A stretch of DNA of 64,000 nt from Flavobacterium luteolum. Lineage in GTDB: Bacteria; Bacteroidota; Bacteroidia; Flavobacteriales; Flavobacteriaceae. Positions 25,012 through 32,855 of the stretch are shown here, piece after piece. Below the pieces are notes generated by a model. It searched no databases and was not told the origin of the DNA. It saw nothing but the letters and a program-made list of their open reading frames with translations. Made by a program: the position numbers and the translations under genes. Where the stretch lies: positions 3,706,501-3,770,500 of the forward strand of contig NZ_CP114286.1 of NCBI RefSeq assembly GCF_027111275.1, written 5' to 3'. Numbering within the stretch: position 1 is the stretch's first letter; each line of letters opens with the position of its first letter.

Positions 25012-25619
25012 GGGACTATAAGTTGTTTTATTTGTTTTCTAAAGTATCTGTCTAAATTCATGACCAAATCAAACTGAGCACGTTTTTGTCTTCTGCTGAC
25101 AGCAGCTTGGTTAATGCCTAATTTTTGTCCTAATTCTTCTTGAGACAAAGTCGGATTTTCAATGGCGACAGCGACAAATTCTGCCGACTGTACCAGCCAG
25201 CTATCCATAAAGGTTAATGCCAATTGCAGCATTAAATTCAATTTTTCTTCAAAATCACTATTTCCAGTTCGAAGCGCTAAGGTGACTTTCTGTTTTTTTA
25301 AAGTCTCAAAAAGTTCTCCCGAATTTATAAAAGCAGAGCCATTGCTTTCGGAAATTCGTTCAGCTTGATGTGTTTTGTCTCCAAAACCAATACTCATGCG
25401 GGCATCAGATTTTATAGATCGTAAATGAGCTTTTATTAAAATAGCAATTAGTAATGCATCTTCAGGATTGGTTACTTCAACTTGAAACTCATCTCCACGA
25501 TAAATCTCCCATTGACTTGGCGTATGACCAAATGGAGCCAAGATTTTTTTTAAATCTTCGACCCAATGTTCAGATTGCTGTCTCGAACCAATTATGTCAC
25601 CTGTAATTACACTAGTCAT
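25008..25619 (-). CDS. SatD-family protein: cyclase-like N-terminal domain plus C-terminal HTH
   Basis: Started at ATG 25619 it has 203 residues; an upstream TTG at 25625 lies inside a -7 box. The N-terminal part, SVITGDIIGS (Asp8), YRGDEFQVEV (residues 40-49), ARMSIGFGDK and SESNGSAFINSGE, follows the order of class III nucleotidyl cyclases and GGDEF palm domains: DI.G, GDE, IG.G, G.A. The C-terminal part, TLSQEELGQKLGINQAAVSRR, is a helix-turn-helix. SatD is named from an acid-tolerance locus of Streptococcus mutans, with no activity known to me. It is paired with DUF3307 and probably controls the operators just upstream. Confidence 0.8.
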   Translation of the reverse strand: MTSVITGDIIGSRQQSEHWVEDLKKILAPFGHTPSQWEIYRGDEFQVEVTNPEDALLIAILIKAHLRSIKSDARMSIGFGDKTHQAERISESNGSAFINSGELFETLKKQKVTLALRTGNSDFEEKLNLMLQLALTFMDSWLVQSAEFVAVAIENPTLSQEELGQKLGINQAAVSRRQKRAQFDLVMNLDRYFRKQIKQLIVP

Positions 25620-25622
25620 AAT

Positions 25623-25630
25623 CAAATATA
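25623..25630 (-). promoter_or_regulatory. -7 box of the SatD-family gene, leaderless candidate
   Basis: The minus strand reads TATATTTG, then ATT and the ATG at 25619. With a start a few bases after the box, the mRNA would have no leader. A second TATATTTG (25664-25657) lies inside the first operator palindrome. Confidence 0.5.
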
Positions 25631-25651
25631 ATTAAAAAATAATAAACTTTC

Positions 25652-25755
25652 TATTACAAATATAAGTAATAAAATTAATTATTACGTTTTTTGGTAATAT
25701 TTTAAAATATTACGTTTTTTGGTAATAATGAAAGCTATTACAGTATTTTGTAATA
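25652..25755. promoter_or_regulatory. Four 20-bp palindromes TATTAC-N8-GTAATA at exact 28-bp spacing
   Basis: The sites begin at 25652, 25680, 25708 and 25736. Each has TATTAC, eight bases and GTAATA; the second and third are identical (TATTACGTTTTTTGGTAATA). Spacers are eight bases each and unrelated. The array fills the gap between the divergent SatD-family and HMG-CoA lyase genes, so a dimeric regulator probably binds cooperatively, most simply the HTH of the SatD-family protein itself. Confidence 0.8.
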
Positions 25756-25829
25756 AATAGTATTGCGCTAAAATTCTCTTTTATTTCATTAAAAAAGAAA
25801 CTAACTTAGCCTTTACAAAAGAATAAGCT

Positions 25830-26696
25830 TTGAGTAAAGAAATCAAAATTATCGAATGCCCTCGAGATGCCATGCAAGGCATTAAGGATTTTATTCCAAC
25901 AAAAAATAAAGTTACTTACATACAAGCTTTGTTGCGAGTTGGCTTTGATACCATTGATTTTGGAAGTTTTGTTTCTCCAAAAGCTATTCTGCAAATGCAG
26001 GATACTGCCGAAGTCCTAGAACAGCTTGATTTGTCGCAAACGTCCAGTAAACTGCTTTCTATTATTGCCAATACACAAGGTGCTATAACAGCTGCAAGTT
26101 ATGAGCAGATTCAATATCTAGGTTTTCCATTTTCTATTTCAGAGAACTTTCAAATGCGTAACACGCACAAAACTATTGCAGAGTCTCTAATTACTCTTGA
26201 AGAAATTCTTGAAGTGGCCGATAAAAAAAAGAAAGAGGTTGTAACTTATCTTTCTATGGGATTCGGTAATCCGTATGGAGATCCTTGGAATGTTGAAATT
26301 GTTGCAGAATGGACAGAAAAATTGGCAGGATTGGGCGTAAAAATTTTATCGCTTTCTGATACTGTCGGAACTTCTACACCAGAAGTAATTACCTATTTGT
26401 TTTCAGATTTAATTCCGAAATATCCTGAAATTGAGTTTGGAGCTCATTTGCATACAACTCCAGACAGCTGGTTCGAAAAAATTGATGCCGCAGCAAAAGC
26501 AGGTTGTATCCGTTTTGATGGCGCTATTCAAGGTTTTGGAGGATGCCCAATGGCAACCGATAAACTGACAGGGAATATGCCGACAGAAAAGCTCGTTTCT
26601 TATTTTACTGCAAATAAAAAAATAACCGGACTTAATTCTCTTAGCTTCGAAAGCGCTTACAACGAAGCTTCAAAATTGTTCGGAAAGTTTCATTAA
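25830..26696 (+). CDS. Hydroxymethylglutaryl-CoA lyase
   Basis: The only usable start is TTG at 25830, because a stop codon lies two codons upstream and the family core begins at once (IKIIECPRDAMQG). The 288-residue TIM barrel has YLSMGFGNPYGDPW, SLSDTVGTSTPE, the metal-binding AHLHTTPDSW and the signature GAIQGFGGCPMA with the catalytic Cys. It splits HMG-CoA to acetoacetate and acetyl-CoA at the end of leucine breakdown. It is divergent from the SatD-family gene and shares the operator array upstream. Confidence 0.9.
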   Translation: MSKEIKIIECPRDAMQGIKDFIPTKNKVTYIQALLRVGFDTIDFGSFVSPKAILQMQDTAEVLEQLDLSQTSSKLLSIIANTQGAITAASYEQIQYLGFPFSISENFQMRNTHKTIAESLITLEEILEVADKKKKEVVTYLSMGFGNPYGDPWNVEIVAEWTEKLAGLGVKILSLSDTVGTSTPEVITYLFSDLIPKYPEIEFGAHLHTTPDSWFEKIDAAAKAGCIRFDGAIQGFGGCPMATDKLTGNMPTEKLVSYFTANKKITGLNSLSFESAYNEASKLFGKFH

Positions 26697-26773
26697 AAAA
26701 TAGTTATATTTTCTTACCTTCGATACGGTTTGTAAACATTAAACGTTACATTAGTATTGATATAATTATTCTC

Positions 26774-27325
26774 ATGAGATCAAGCTCGCTAAGTAAAATT
26801 TCAAGTATACTTTTTTCAGTTTTTCTATTATTTTCCTGCTCAAGCGACTTAGATTTTGATCAGGTAAACGATTTTAAAATCGAACCTATTTTTGTAGCAA
26901 ACCTTGCTTATTTTGATATTCCTGCAAACAAACTTGTAGACGATGGCGGAACTAATATTTATCCTGATGTAAGAGATTTTGATATTTTTAAAAATAAATT
27001 TTTTAATGATCGTCTTAAAAAAGCCGAATTTGATTTTGAAATCGAAAACAATATAAATCGTTCTTTTGTTATAAATATGCTCTTGCTTAGCGAAGGGAAT
27101 CAGATTTTACAAACCCTATCCTTTACCGTTCCCGCCTATTCAGGAACACCAAATATTATAAAATACCCAACAGAAGTTTTTGAAAACGCGCGATTAGATC
27201 TTTTAAAGCAAACCCAAAGAATTGGTTTTGTAGTAGTAATTGCTGCCGGACCTCCATTAAATAGTGAGAGTCTAGGAAATTTAAAATTAAGATCAAGTGC
27301 AACGGCTTATTTGGTAATTGAATGA
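26774..27325 (+). CDS. Predicted lipoprotein of unknown function
   Basis: The 183-residue protein has a lipoprotein signal ending LLFSCSS (Cys at about 22). The rest is predicted beta-rich, with no motif I recognise; NINRSFVINMLLLSEGNQILQ (quoted to 20: INRSFVINMLLLSEGNQILQ) suggests an Ig-like sandwich. Its stop overlaps the ATG of the DUF5723 gene by four bases (ATGA), so the two proteins are made together and probably work at the outer membrane. Confidence 0.75.
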   Translation: MRSSSLSKISSILFSVFLLFSCSSDLDFDQVNDFKIEPIFVANLAYFDIPANKLVDDGGTNIYPDVRDFDIFKNKFFNDRLKKAEFDFEIENNINRSFVINMLLLSEGNQILQTLSFTVPAYSGTPNIIKYPTEVFENARLDLLKQTQRIGFVVVIAAGPPLNSESLGNLKLRSSATAYLVIE

Positions 27326-28719
27326 GAAAAACCCTAATTCTTTGCTTGTTTTTTCATCTTTCTTGTTTTGCGCAAAACAGAGAGTTGTTATATAATTTTA
27401 CTTCAATCCCACAATCTTCACTAGTAAATCCGGGAGCTGATGTTTCGTATAAATATTATTTTGGATTTCCGGTTTTATCTGGAATTTCAGCAAATGTGGG
27501 TTCCAGCAGTTTTTCGGCTTATGATCTATTTTCAAAAGATGGAGTCGATTTTAATCAGAAAGTGAGAGATGTTGTCAATAAATCTTCTAGTAATGATAAA
27601 GTAGTTACAAATCAGCAATTAGAATTGTTTTCTGGCGGATTCAGAATAGGAGGCAGAGAAAGCCGTTCCTATATTACGTTTGGTTTGTATCAGGAATTCG
27701 ATTTTTTTATGTTTGTTCCAAAAGATTTGGCTTTGTTAGCTTTAAACGGAAACAGAGATTATATTGGTAAATCATTCAATCTAGGCGATTTGAATATGAA
27801 AGCCGAAGTGCTTTCTGTTTTTCATGTCGGATTTCATAAAAAAGTCAATGATAAATTTGTTTACGGAGGACGTGCCAAAATTTACTCAAGCGGTGCAAAT
27901 GCTACTTCGACAAAAAATTCTGGTTACATATACACAGGCCAACAGGCAGGAACTCCAAACCTTTACAATCAGGTTATTTCTTCTAATTTAGAATTAAAAA
28001 CCTCTGGAATTGCGAGTTTTACGAAGGATGAATATGACGGAAATATAGCTCGTGATCTTACCAATAATACTTTTTTTAACGGAAGTCTTGGTTTAGGAGT
28101 AGATGCAGGAATTACCTATTATATAAAAGACAATTTGCAGTTTACAGCAAGTATTGTAGATTTAGGTTTTGTAAGGCAATCTAAAGATATTGAAACCCTA
28201 ACATATAAAGGAACCTATCGTTACAATGGCGCTAATCCTGATTTTTTAGGTTCTGATGATCCAGAAAATGTCTTCGACGAATTTGATAAAGCAATACCAA
28301 GAGATACCTTATATCATAAGTATACAACTTGGCGCCCAACAAAGATTTATTCTTCTATTCAATATTCATTTGGAGAAGCGCGTCCTGATGACGAATGTAA
28401 TTGTCACGGAAAAGTCGATAAATATTATAAAAATGCAGTAGGAGCGCAGGTCTTTGCAATGTCTGCACCTCGAGTGCCTTTATTTGCTATAACAGCTTTT
28501 TACAGAAGAAATATTTTTAAAAAACTAGATCTTAAAGCAACTTATACTCTAGATACTTTTTCCAATAAAAACATTGGCTTAGGACTTGCAGGAACAATTG
28601 GTCCTGTAAATATTTATGCTTTAGTCAATAATGTTTTAGAATATAAAGATATTTCCAAAGCTAGTAGTGCAGCTTTTCAACTCGGAATCAACTTTGTTTT
28701 TCAAGACAAGGGCGATTAG
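27322..28719 (+). CDS. DUF5723-family outer-membrane protein
   Basis: The 465-residue protein starts with a signal peptide ending near SCFAQ and continues as a long series of amphipathic strands, beginning YNFTSIPQSSLVNPG, which is characteristic of DUF5723. A barrel fold related to FadL/PorV-type proteins is likely. It also contains a Cys-rich insert DDECNCHGKVDK. It is translationally coupled to the preceding lipoprotein. Function is unknown. Confidence 0.82.
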   Translation: MRKTLILCLFFHLSCFAQNRELLYNFTSIPQSSLVNPGADVSYKYYFGFPVLSGISANVGSSSFSAYDLFSKDGVDFNQKVRDVVNKSSSNDKVVTNQQLELFSGGFRIGGRESRSYITFGLYQEFDFFMFVPKDLALLALNGNRDYIGKSFNLGDLNMKAEVLSVFHVGFHKKVNDKFVYGGRAKIYSSGANATSTKNSGYIYTGQQAGTPNLYNQVISSNLELKTSGIASFTKDEYDGNIARDLTNNTFFNGSLGLGVDAGITYYIKDNLQFTASIVDLGFVRQSKDIETLTYKGTYRYNGANPDFLGSDDPENVFDEFDKAIPRDTLYHKYTTWRPTKIYSSIQYSFGEARPDDECNCHGKVDKYYKNAVGAQVFAMSAPRVPLFAITAFYRRNIFKKLDLKATYTLDTFSNKNIGLGLAGTIGPVNIYALVNNVLEYKDISKASSAAFQLGINFVFQDKGD

Positions 28720-28737
28720 TCTTTTAGGTAATAATTA

Positions 28738-28885
28738 GAAGCTTTTTCCAGCTATCCATTTCAAGCACTCGAGCCAAAATACTTTTTTTCAAGGCATAAA
28801 AAGAGCTTCCTTTGGTCGCTTTTTTAAGCCAGAAAAAAATGCATTTTAGCTTTTCGTGGCTTTCCATTTCTATCTGGGCTAGGAC
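28738..28885. repeat. Intergenic AT-rich repeat element ending GGGCTAGG
   Basis: The stretch GAAGCTTTTTCCAGCTATCC to TCTATCTGGGCTAGG resembles a dispersed intergenic element that I recall, without certainty, from many flavobacterial genomes. It contains GAAGCTTTTT and an inverted AAAAAGAGCTTC, and TTGGTCGC. It has no open frame. It follows the DUF5723 gene and may end its transcript. Confidence 0.5.
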
Positions 28886-28960
28886 ATATTATTTTGTAAG
28901 ACGATTCGTGTAAAGTCAAATTTATGAATAAGTTAGTATTCAAGTTACCAATTTATTCAC

Positions 28961-28968
28961 TATATTTG
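28961..28968 (+). promoter_or_regulatory. -7 box of guaB
   Basis: TATATTTG sits 27 bases before the ATG and gives a leader of roughly 20 bases. Confidence 0.6.
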
Positions 28969-28994
28969 CACGCAATTCAACTAGAAATTGCACC

Positions 28995-30467
28995 ATGATA
29001 GCACACAACTCCAAGATTATCGGCGAAGGTTTAACTTACGACGATGTATTATTAGTACCTAACTACTCGAATGTGCTTCCTCGCGAAGTGAGCATTAAAT
29101 CAAGATTCTCAAAAAACATTACATTAAACGTTCCAATTGTATCTGCTGCTATGGATACAGTTACAGAAAGTGCAATGGCAATCGCTATGGCACAAGAAGG
29201 CGGAATTGGTGTTTTACATAAAAATATGACTATCGAACAGCAAGCAGGAAAAGTTCGAAAAGTAAAACGTGCAGAAGCAGGTATGATTATCGATCCGGTA
29301 ACTTTACCAATGAACTCTACAATTGCTGATGCTAAAAATGCTATGAAAGAATTCGGAATCGGCGGTATTCCAATCGTTGACGAAAACAGAATCCTTAAAG
29401 GAATTGTTACCAATCGTGACTTACGTTTCGAGAAAAACGGAGCAAGACCAATTGCTGAGGTTATGACAAGCCAAAACTTAGTAACGGTTTCTGAAGGAAC
29501 TTCATTAGAGCAAGCTGAAGTAGTTTTACAAGGTCATAAAATCGAAAAATTACCAGTTGTAAACGATAAAAACGAATTAGTTGGTCTAATTACGTTTAGA
29601 GATATTACAAAACTGACTCAAAAGCCAATCGCTAATAAAGATTCTTTTGGTCGTTTAAGAGTTGCTGCTGCAATTGGAGTTACTGGAGATGCAGTTCAAA
29701 GAGCTGAAGCTTTAGTTGCTGCTGGCGTAGATGCTATTATTATCGATACAGCTCACGGACATACAGAAGGTGTAGTGAATGTATTGAAAGAAGTAAAATC
29801 AAAATTCCCTCAAATAGATGTTGTGGTTGGAAACATTGCAACGCCAGAAGCTGCTAAATATTTAGTAGAAAATGGTGCTGATGGAGTAAAAGTTGGAATC
29901 GGACCAGGTTCTATCTGTACTACACGTATCGTTGCCGGTGTTGGTTTCCCTCAATTCTCAGCAGTTTTAGAAGTTGCTGCGGCTATTAAAGGAACTGGAG
30001 TTCCAGTTATTGCCGATGGTGGAATTCGTTATACAGGAGATATTCCTAAAGCAATCGCTGCAGGTGCTGACTGTGTGATGTTAGGTTCATTATTAGCAGG
30101 AACAAAAGAATCTCCTGGAGAAACTATCATTTTTGAAGGAAGAAAATTCAAATCTTACCGCGGAATGGGATCTGTTGAAGCAATGCAAACAGGATCTAAA
30201 GACCGTTATTTCCAAGATGTTGAAGATGACGTTAAGAAATTAGTTCCAGAAGGAATCGTTGGACGTGTTCCTTACAAAGGAGAATTAAACGAAAGTATGC
30301 TTCAATTTATTGGAGGTCTTCGTGCAGGTATGGGATACTGTGGTTCAAAAGATATCCCTACTTTACAAGAAACAGGACGTTTCGTGAGAATTACTTCAAG
30401 CGGAATCACTGAAAGCCACCCGCATAACGTAACGATTACAAAAGAAGCTCCAAATTATTCTAGATAA
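28995..30467 (+). CDS. guaB: Inosine-5'-monophosphate dehydrogenase
   Basis: The 490-residue protein has the usual layout: barrel start [25 protein letters not shown], two CBS domains (about 95-205), then the active-site loop [13 protein letters not shown] with the catalytic Cys, the phosphate site [14 protein letters not shown] and the flap Arg-Tyr region. It converts IMP to XMP with NAD in guanine nucleotide synthesis. Strong, regular codon use fits high expression. It has its own promoter and terminator. Confidence 0.97.
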   Translation: MIAHNSKIIGEGLTYDDVLLVPNYSNVLPREVSIKSRFSKNITLNVPIVSAAMDTVTESAMAIAMAQEGGIGVLHKNMTIEQQAGKVRKVKRAEAGMIIDPVTLPMNSTIADAKNAMKEFGIGGIPIVDENRILKGIVTNRDLRFEKNGARPIAEVMTSQNLVTVSEGTSLEQAEVVLQGHKIEKLPVVNDKNELVGLITFRDITKLTQKPIANKDSFGRLRVAAAIGVTGDAVQRAEALVAAGVDAIIIDTAHGHTEGVVNVLKEVKSKFPQIDVVVGNIATPEAAKYLVENGADGVKVGIGPGSICTTRIVAGVGFPQFSAVLEVAAAIKGTGVPVIADGGIRYTGDIPKAIAAGADCVMLGSLLAGTKESPGETIIFEGRKFKSYRGMGSVEAMQTGSKDRYFQDVEDDVKKLVPEGIVGRVPYKGELNESMLQFIGGLRAGMGYCGSKDIPTLQETGRFVRITSSGITESHPHNVTITKEAPNYSR

Positions 30468-30488
30468 TTTTTAGTTTTCATTATAAAA

Positions 30489-30524
30489 TAAAAGGCGTAA
30501 GATTTAATTCTTACGCCTTTTTTA
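30489..30524 (+). terminator. Terminator of guaB
   Basis: AAAAGGCGTAAGA pairs with TCTTACGCCTTTT around a six-base loop and ends in a T run. Confidence 0.9.
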
Positions 30525-30569
30525 TTTGTTCAGATTTTAAAAAAAACTTTGTCAAAGTTCTCCACAATT

Positions 30570-30734
30570 TTGTCATTTCGAGGAACGAGAAATCTTCGTA
30601 AGAAGCTCCGTAAAGCATATCATCAATCTTTGGCGAGCCACTTGTGAAGATTTCTCTCTTCGTTCGAAATGACAAGATTGTGTTATGTCTTTGTCGAATC
30701 CTGCGTGTGATTCTTCGTTCCTCAGAATGACAAA
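30570..30734. repeat. REP-like palindromic element B plus a half element
   Basis: TTGTCATTTCGAGGAACGAG (from 30570) is inverted with small differences up to 30675. The centre AGCTCCGTAAAGCATATCAT is similar to that of element A. A right-half copy follows at 30690-30734, ending CTTCGTTCCTCAGAATGACAA (20 bases quoted from TTCGTTCC). No coding potential is evident. Confidence 0.7.
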
Positions 30735-30776
30735 CGTTATATAAAAGAACTTATAGACTTATATGGTGAAAAAAAA

Positions 30777-31919
30777 TCACATGCCACGACTACTCAAAAT
30801 ATCCTCAGCAACAATATCAGAATGCAATAAATCTTCCATTTTTTTAGTCATTCTTTGCGCTTCTAATGCGTAACCAAACATTTTCTTTTCGTAATCAGCA
30901 ATTGCTTCGTCGATGGTTTCAAATTTTCCGTTGGTTAAATTTTCGGTTAAATGGAAAGCATCAAATAGTCCCATATTTACACCTTCGCCAGCAAATGGTG
31001 GCATTAAGTGAGCTGCGTCGCCAACAAGCGTAATATTTGAATGTTCTTTCCATGGTTCTTCTAAGGAGAATAATCTCAAAGGCAAACCAGAAAATTCAGT
31101 AGAAACAGCAAAGAATTTTTTGTAATCATCTCCCCAGTTCTCGAAAGTTTCGTTTAAAAAAGAAATTACAGATTGATCGTCTTCAAAATTAATTCCGTGA
31201 TTCGAAATCCAATCTTCATCTGCTTTAAAAGAAACTCCAAAATGAACAGAACCATCGCGCATAGTGTGTGTGTAAAACATTTTATGTTCGCCCATTGCCA
31301 TAACATTTCCGTTTCCGTATTTCGGTTTAAATTCAGGGTAATCTTGATCTGGATTTGCAATTTCGCCTTGAATAATATATGTTCCCGAAAGTTGTGGTTC
31401 CTGATCGCTTACAAATTTTCTGGCGTTTGATCTTCCTCCATTTGCCACAATAACAAAATCGGCAGTTGTTTTTGTACCGTTTTTGAACTCCAAAACATAT
31501 TGGTTTTCATGTTTTTCGAGATTAATCAATTGACTATCCCAAACAACGGTATTTTCTTTAAGATTGTCCAGCATAATTTTTCTAAGATCATTACGGTCAA
31601 TTTCTGGGCGTGAGAAAGCATTGGTTTCGTCAGGCATTTCGTCAGAAGTGATGTTTCCTTCTATATCGGCCATTTTCTCACCTGTTGGTCTGGCATATTT
31701 TTTAAATTCCTCCATCAAACCCGCTTTCTGAATCGCGTATTGCCCAGAATCGGAGTGAATATCTAGAGTTCCGCCCGATGTTCTGGCTTGAGCATTACTA
31801 TCTCTTTCGTAAACCGTAACATCAGCACCATTAATTTGTAAAATTCTAGCTGTAGTCAGTCCAACTGGACCACTGCCAATAATGGCAATTTTTTTATTTT
31901 CTATAATTGAAGTTTTCAT
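30777..31919 (-). CDS. TetX-like FAD-dependent monooxygenase
   Basis: The 380-residue protein follows Tet(X) closely as I recall it: GSGPVGLTTARILQINGADV, VYERD, GGTLDIHSDSGQ, IDRNDLR, IVANGGRSNARKFV and LVGDAAHLMPPFAGEGVN. FAD contacts are kept. Of the tetracycline contacts, Gln192 and His234 of Tet(X) appear as Gln184 and His226, but Arg213 appears to be Val206. Inactivation of tetracyclines by hydroxylation is therefore possible, but not assured. It is cytoplasmic, lies 52 bases after a TetR gene on the same strand and is probably under its control. Confidence 0.88.
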   Translation of the reverse strand: MKTSIIENKKIAIIGSGPVGLTTARILQINGADVTVYERDSNAQARTSGGTLDIHSDSGQYAIQKAGLMEEFKKYARPTGEKMADIEGNITSDEMPDETNAFSRPEIDRNDLRKIMLDNLKENTVVWDSQLINLEKHENQYVLEFKNGTKTTADFVIVANGGRSNARKFVSDQEPQLSGTYIIQGEIANPDQDYPEFKPKYGNGNVMAMGEHKMFYTHTMRDGSVHFGVSFKADEDWISNHGINFEDDQSVISFLNETFENWGDDYKKFFAVSTEFSGLPLRLFSLEEPWKEHSNITLVGDAAHLMPPFAGEGVNMGLFDAFHLTENLTNGKFETIDEAIADYEKKMFGYALEAQRMTKKMEDLLHSDIVAEDILSSRGM

Positions 31920-31971
31920 TTTTATTGAAATTTATATTGTATTATAATTGAGTTTGGGATTTAAAGCAAAA

Positions 31972-32562
31972 TCAAGGAGTTAGAGCTTTTAGGACTAAAT
32001 TGAAAGCTTTATTTTTAATCTCGTCATTCAGAACAAAAGATTTTCCAGACATGGATTTTCCGTCTCGATGAAATTCTAAAAGAGAATAAAGTGATCCGTA
32101 AGCAATACTCCAAAATACTTCATAAGGGACAGAAATGAGTTCTTTTCGCTCAATGGCCAAAAGCATAAATTCAGTCATCATTTGCTTATACTTTCCTGTT
32201 ACTTCTTGTATGATCGCATCGCCGTGAGTAGAATGTCTTAAAAGTTCAAAACAGGTAGCTTGTTGGGTAAAATTTAGATTAAAATAAATACGATTTTCCC
32301 ATTGATTTCGTAATCCATCTCTAAAAGACATATCTGTAGAGAAACCATCAAACATTTTTTCAAAGAAATTTTGACCGATTTCAATTCCAATTTTGCGAAT
32401 TAAATCTTCTTTGTCTGAATAATAGATATAAAGTGTCGCAACAGAAATACCACATTCTTTAGCAAGACGATTCATTCCGAAACCTTCTACACCTTGCGTA
32501 ACAATCATTTCTATTGCTTTTTGTTTTACAATTTCCTCTTTATTGGTATCTCTAGTTCTCAT
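31972..32562 (-). CDS. TetR/AcrR-family transcriptional regulator
   Basis: The 196-residue protein has the TetR N-terminal HTH: IVKQKAIEMIVTQGVEGFGM then LAKECGISVATLYIYYSDKE. The C-terminal half is an all-helical ligand domain of unknown specificity. It is the first gene of a probable two-gene unit with the TetX-like monooxygenase. A palindrome TGAACGATCGCTTA just upstream of its promoter suggests autorepression relieved by a ligand. Confidence 0.92.
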   Translation of the reverse strand: MRTRDTNKEEIVKQKAIEMIVTQGVEGFGMNRLAKECGISVATLYIYYSDKEDLIRKIGIEIGQNFFEKMFDGFSTDMSFRDGLRNQWENRIYFNLNFTQQATCFELLRHSTHGDAIIQEVTGKYKQMMTEFMLLAIERKELISVPYEVFWSIAYGSLYSLLEFHRDGKSMSGKSFVLNDEIKNKAFNLVLKALTP

Positions 32563-32582
32563 AATTCTAATTGATTATGGCA

Positions 32583-32590
32583 CAAAGATA
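32583..32590 (-). promoter_or_regulatory. -7 box of the tetR-monooxygenase unit
   Basis: The minus strand reads TATCTTTG 21 bases before the TetR start codon. Confidence 0.6.
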
Positions 32591-32604
32591 CAAAAAATAA
32601 TAAA

Positions 32605-32618
32605 TGAACGATCGCTTA
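32605..32618 (-). promoter_or_regulatory. Candidate TetR operator TGAACGATCGCTTA
   Basis: This 14-bp imperfect palindrome (five of seven positions match across the centre) covers the -33 region of the promoter at 32583-32590. The form is like known operators of the TetR family with a CGATCG centre. Confidence 0.55.
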
Positions 32619-32635
32619 GTTATGTTTTTTTTGAA

Positions 32636-32685
32636 GGTTCTAAGATTCTAAGGTTCTGAGGCGCTGAGTTTTTTAGGTTCAAAAG
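32636..32685. repeat. TTCTAAGATTCTAAGG microrepeat
   Basis: GGTTCTAAGATTCTAAGG with further GGTTCTGAGGCGCTGAG units lies upstream of the TetR gene. A similar run, CGACTAAGATTCTAAGGCGC, lies at 40302-40335 upstream of the TrmH-type gene. Confidence 0.45.
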
Positions 32686-32799
32686 GTGCAAAGAGACAAA
32701 AGTTTTAAGATTTGGAAATGAATTGCTTTCAGCTTTAGCTGAAGGATTAAAAAAGGACAAAGAGAAGGGCTTTAGAAATTGTATGTTTAAAAGCAAACA

Positions 32800-32833
32800 A
32801 AAAAAGCTGAAACGATATGCTATCATTTCAGCT
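32800..32833 (-). terminator. Terminator of the L,D-transpeptidase gene
   Basis: AGCTGAAA (32805-32812) pairs with TTTCAGCT (32826-32833); on the minus strand a run of seven T follows. Confidence 0.8.
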
Positions 32834-32855
32834 GATTCTGTATTTAGAGTATATT

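Noticed and set aside
25652..25755. Possible short CRISPR or iteron array because of the 28-bp period
   Set aside because: Units are palindromic, spacers are only eight bases, there is no cas or rep gene, and the location between divergent promoters fits operators.
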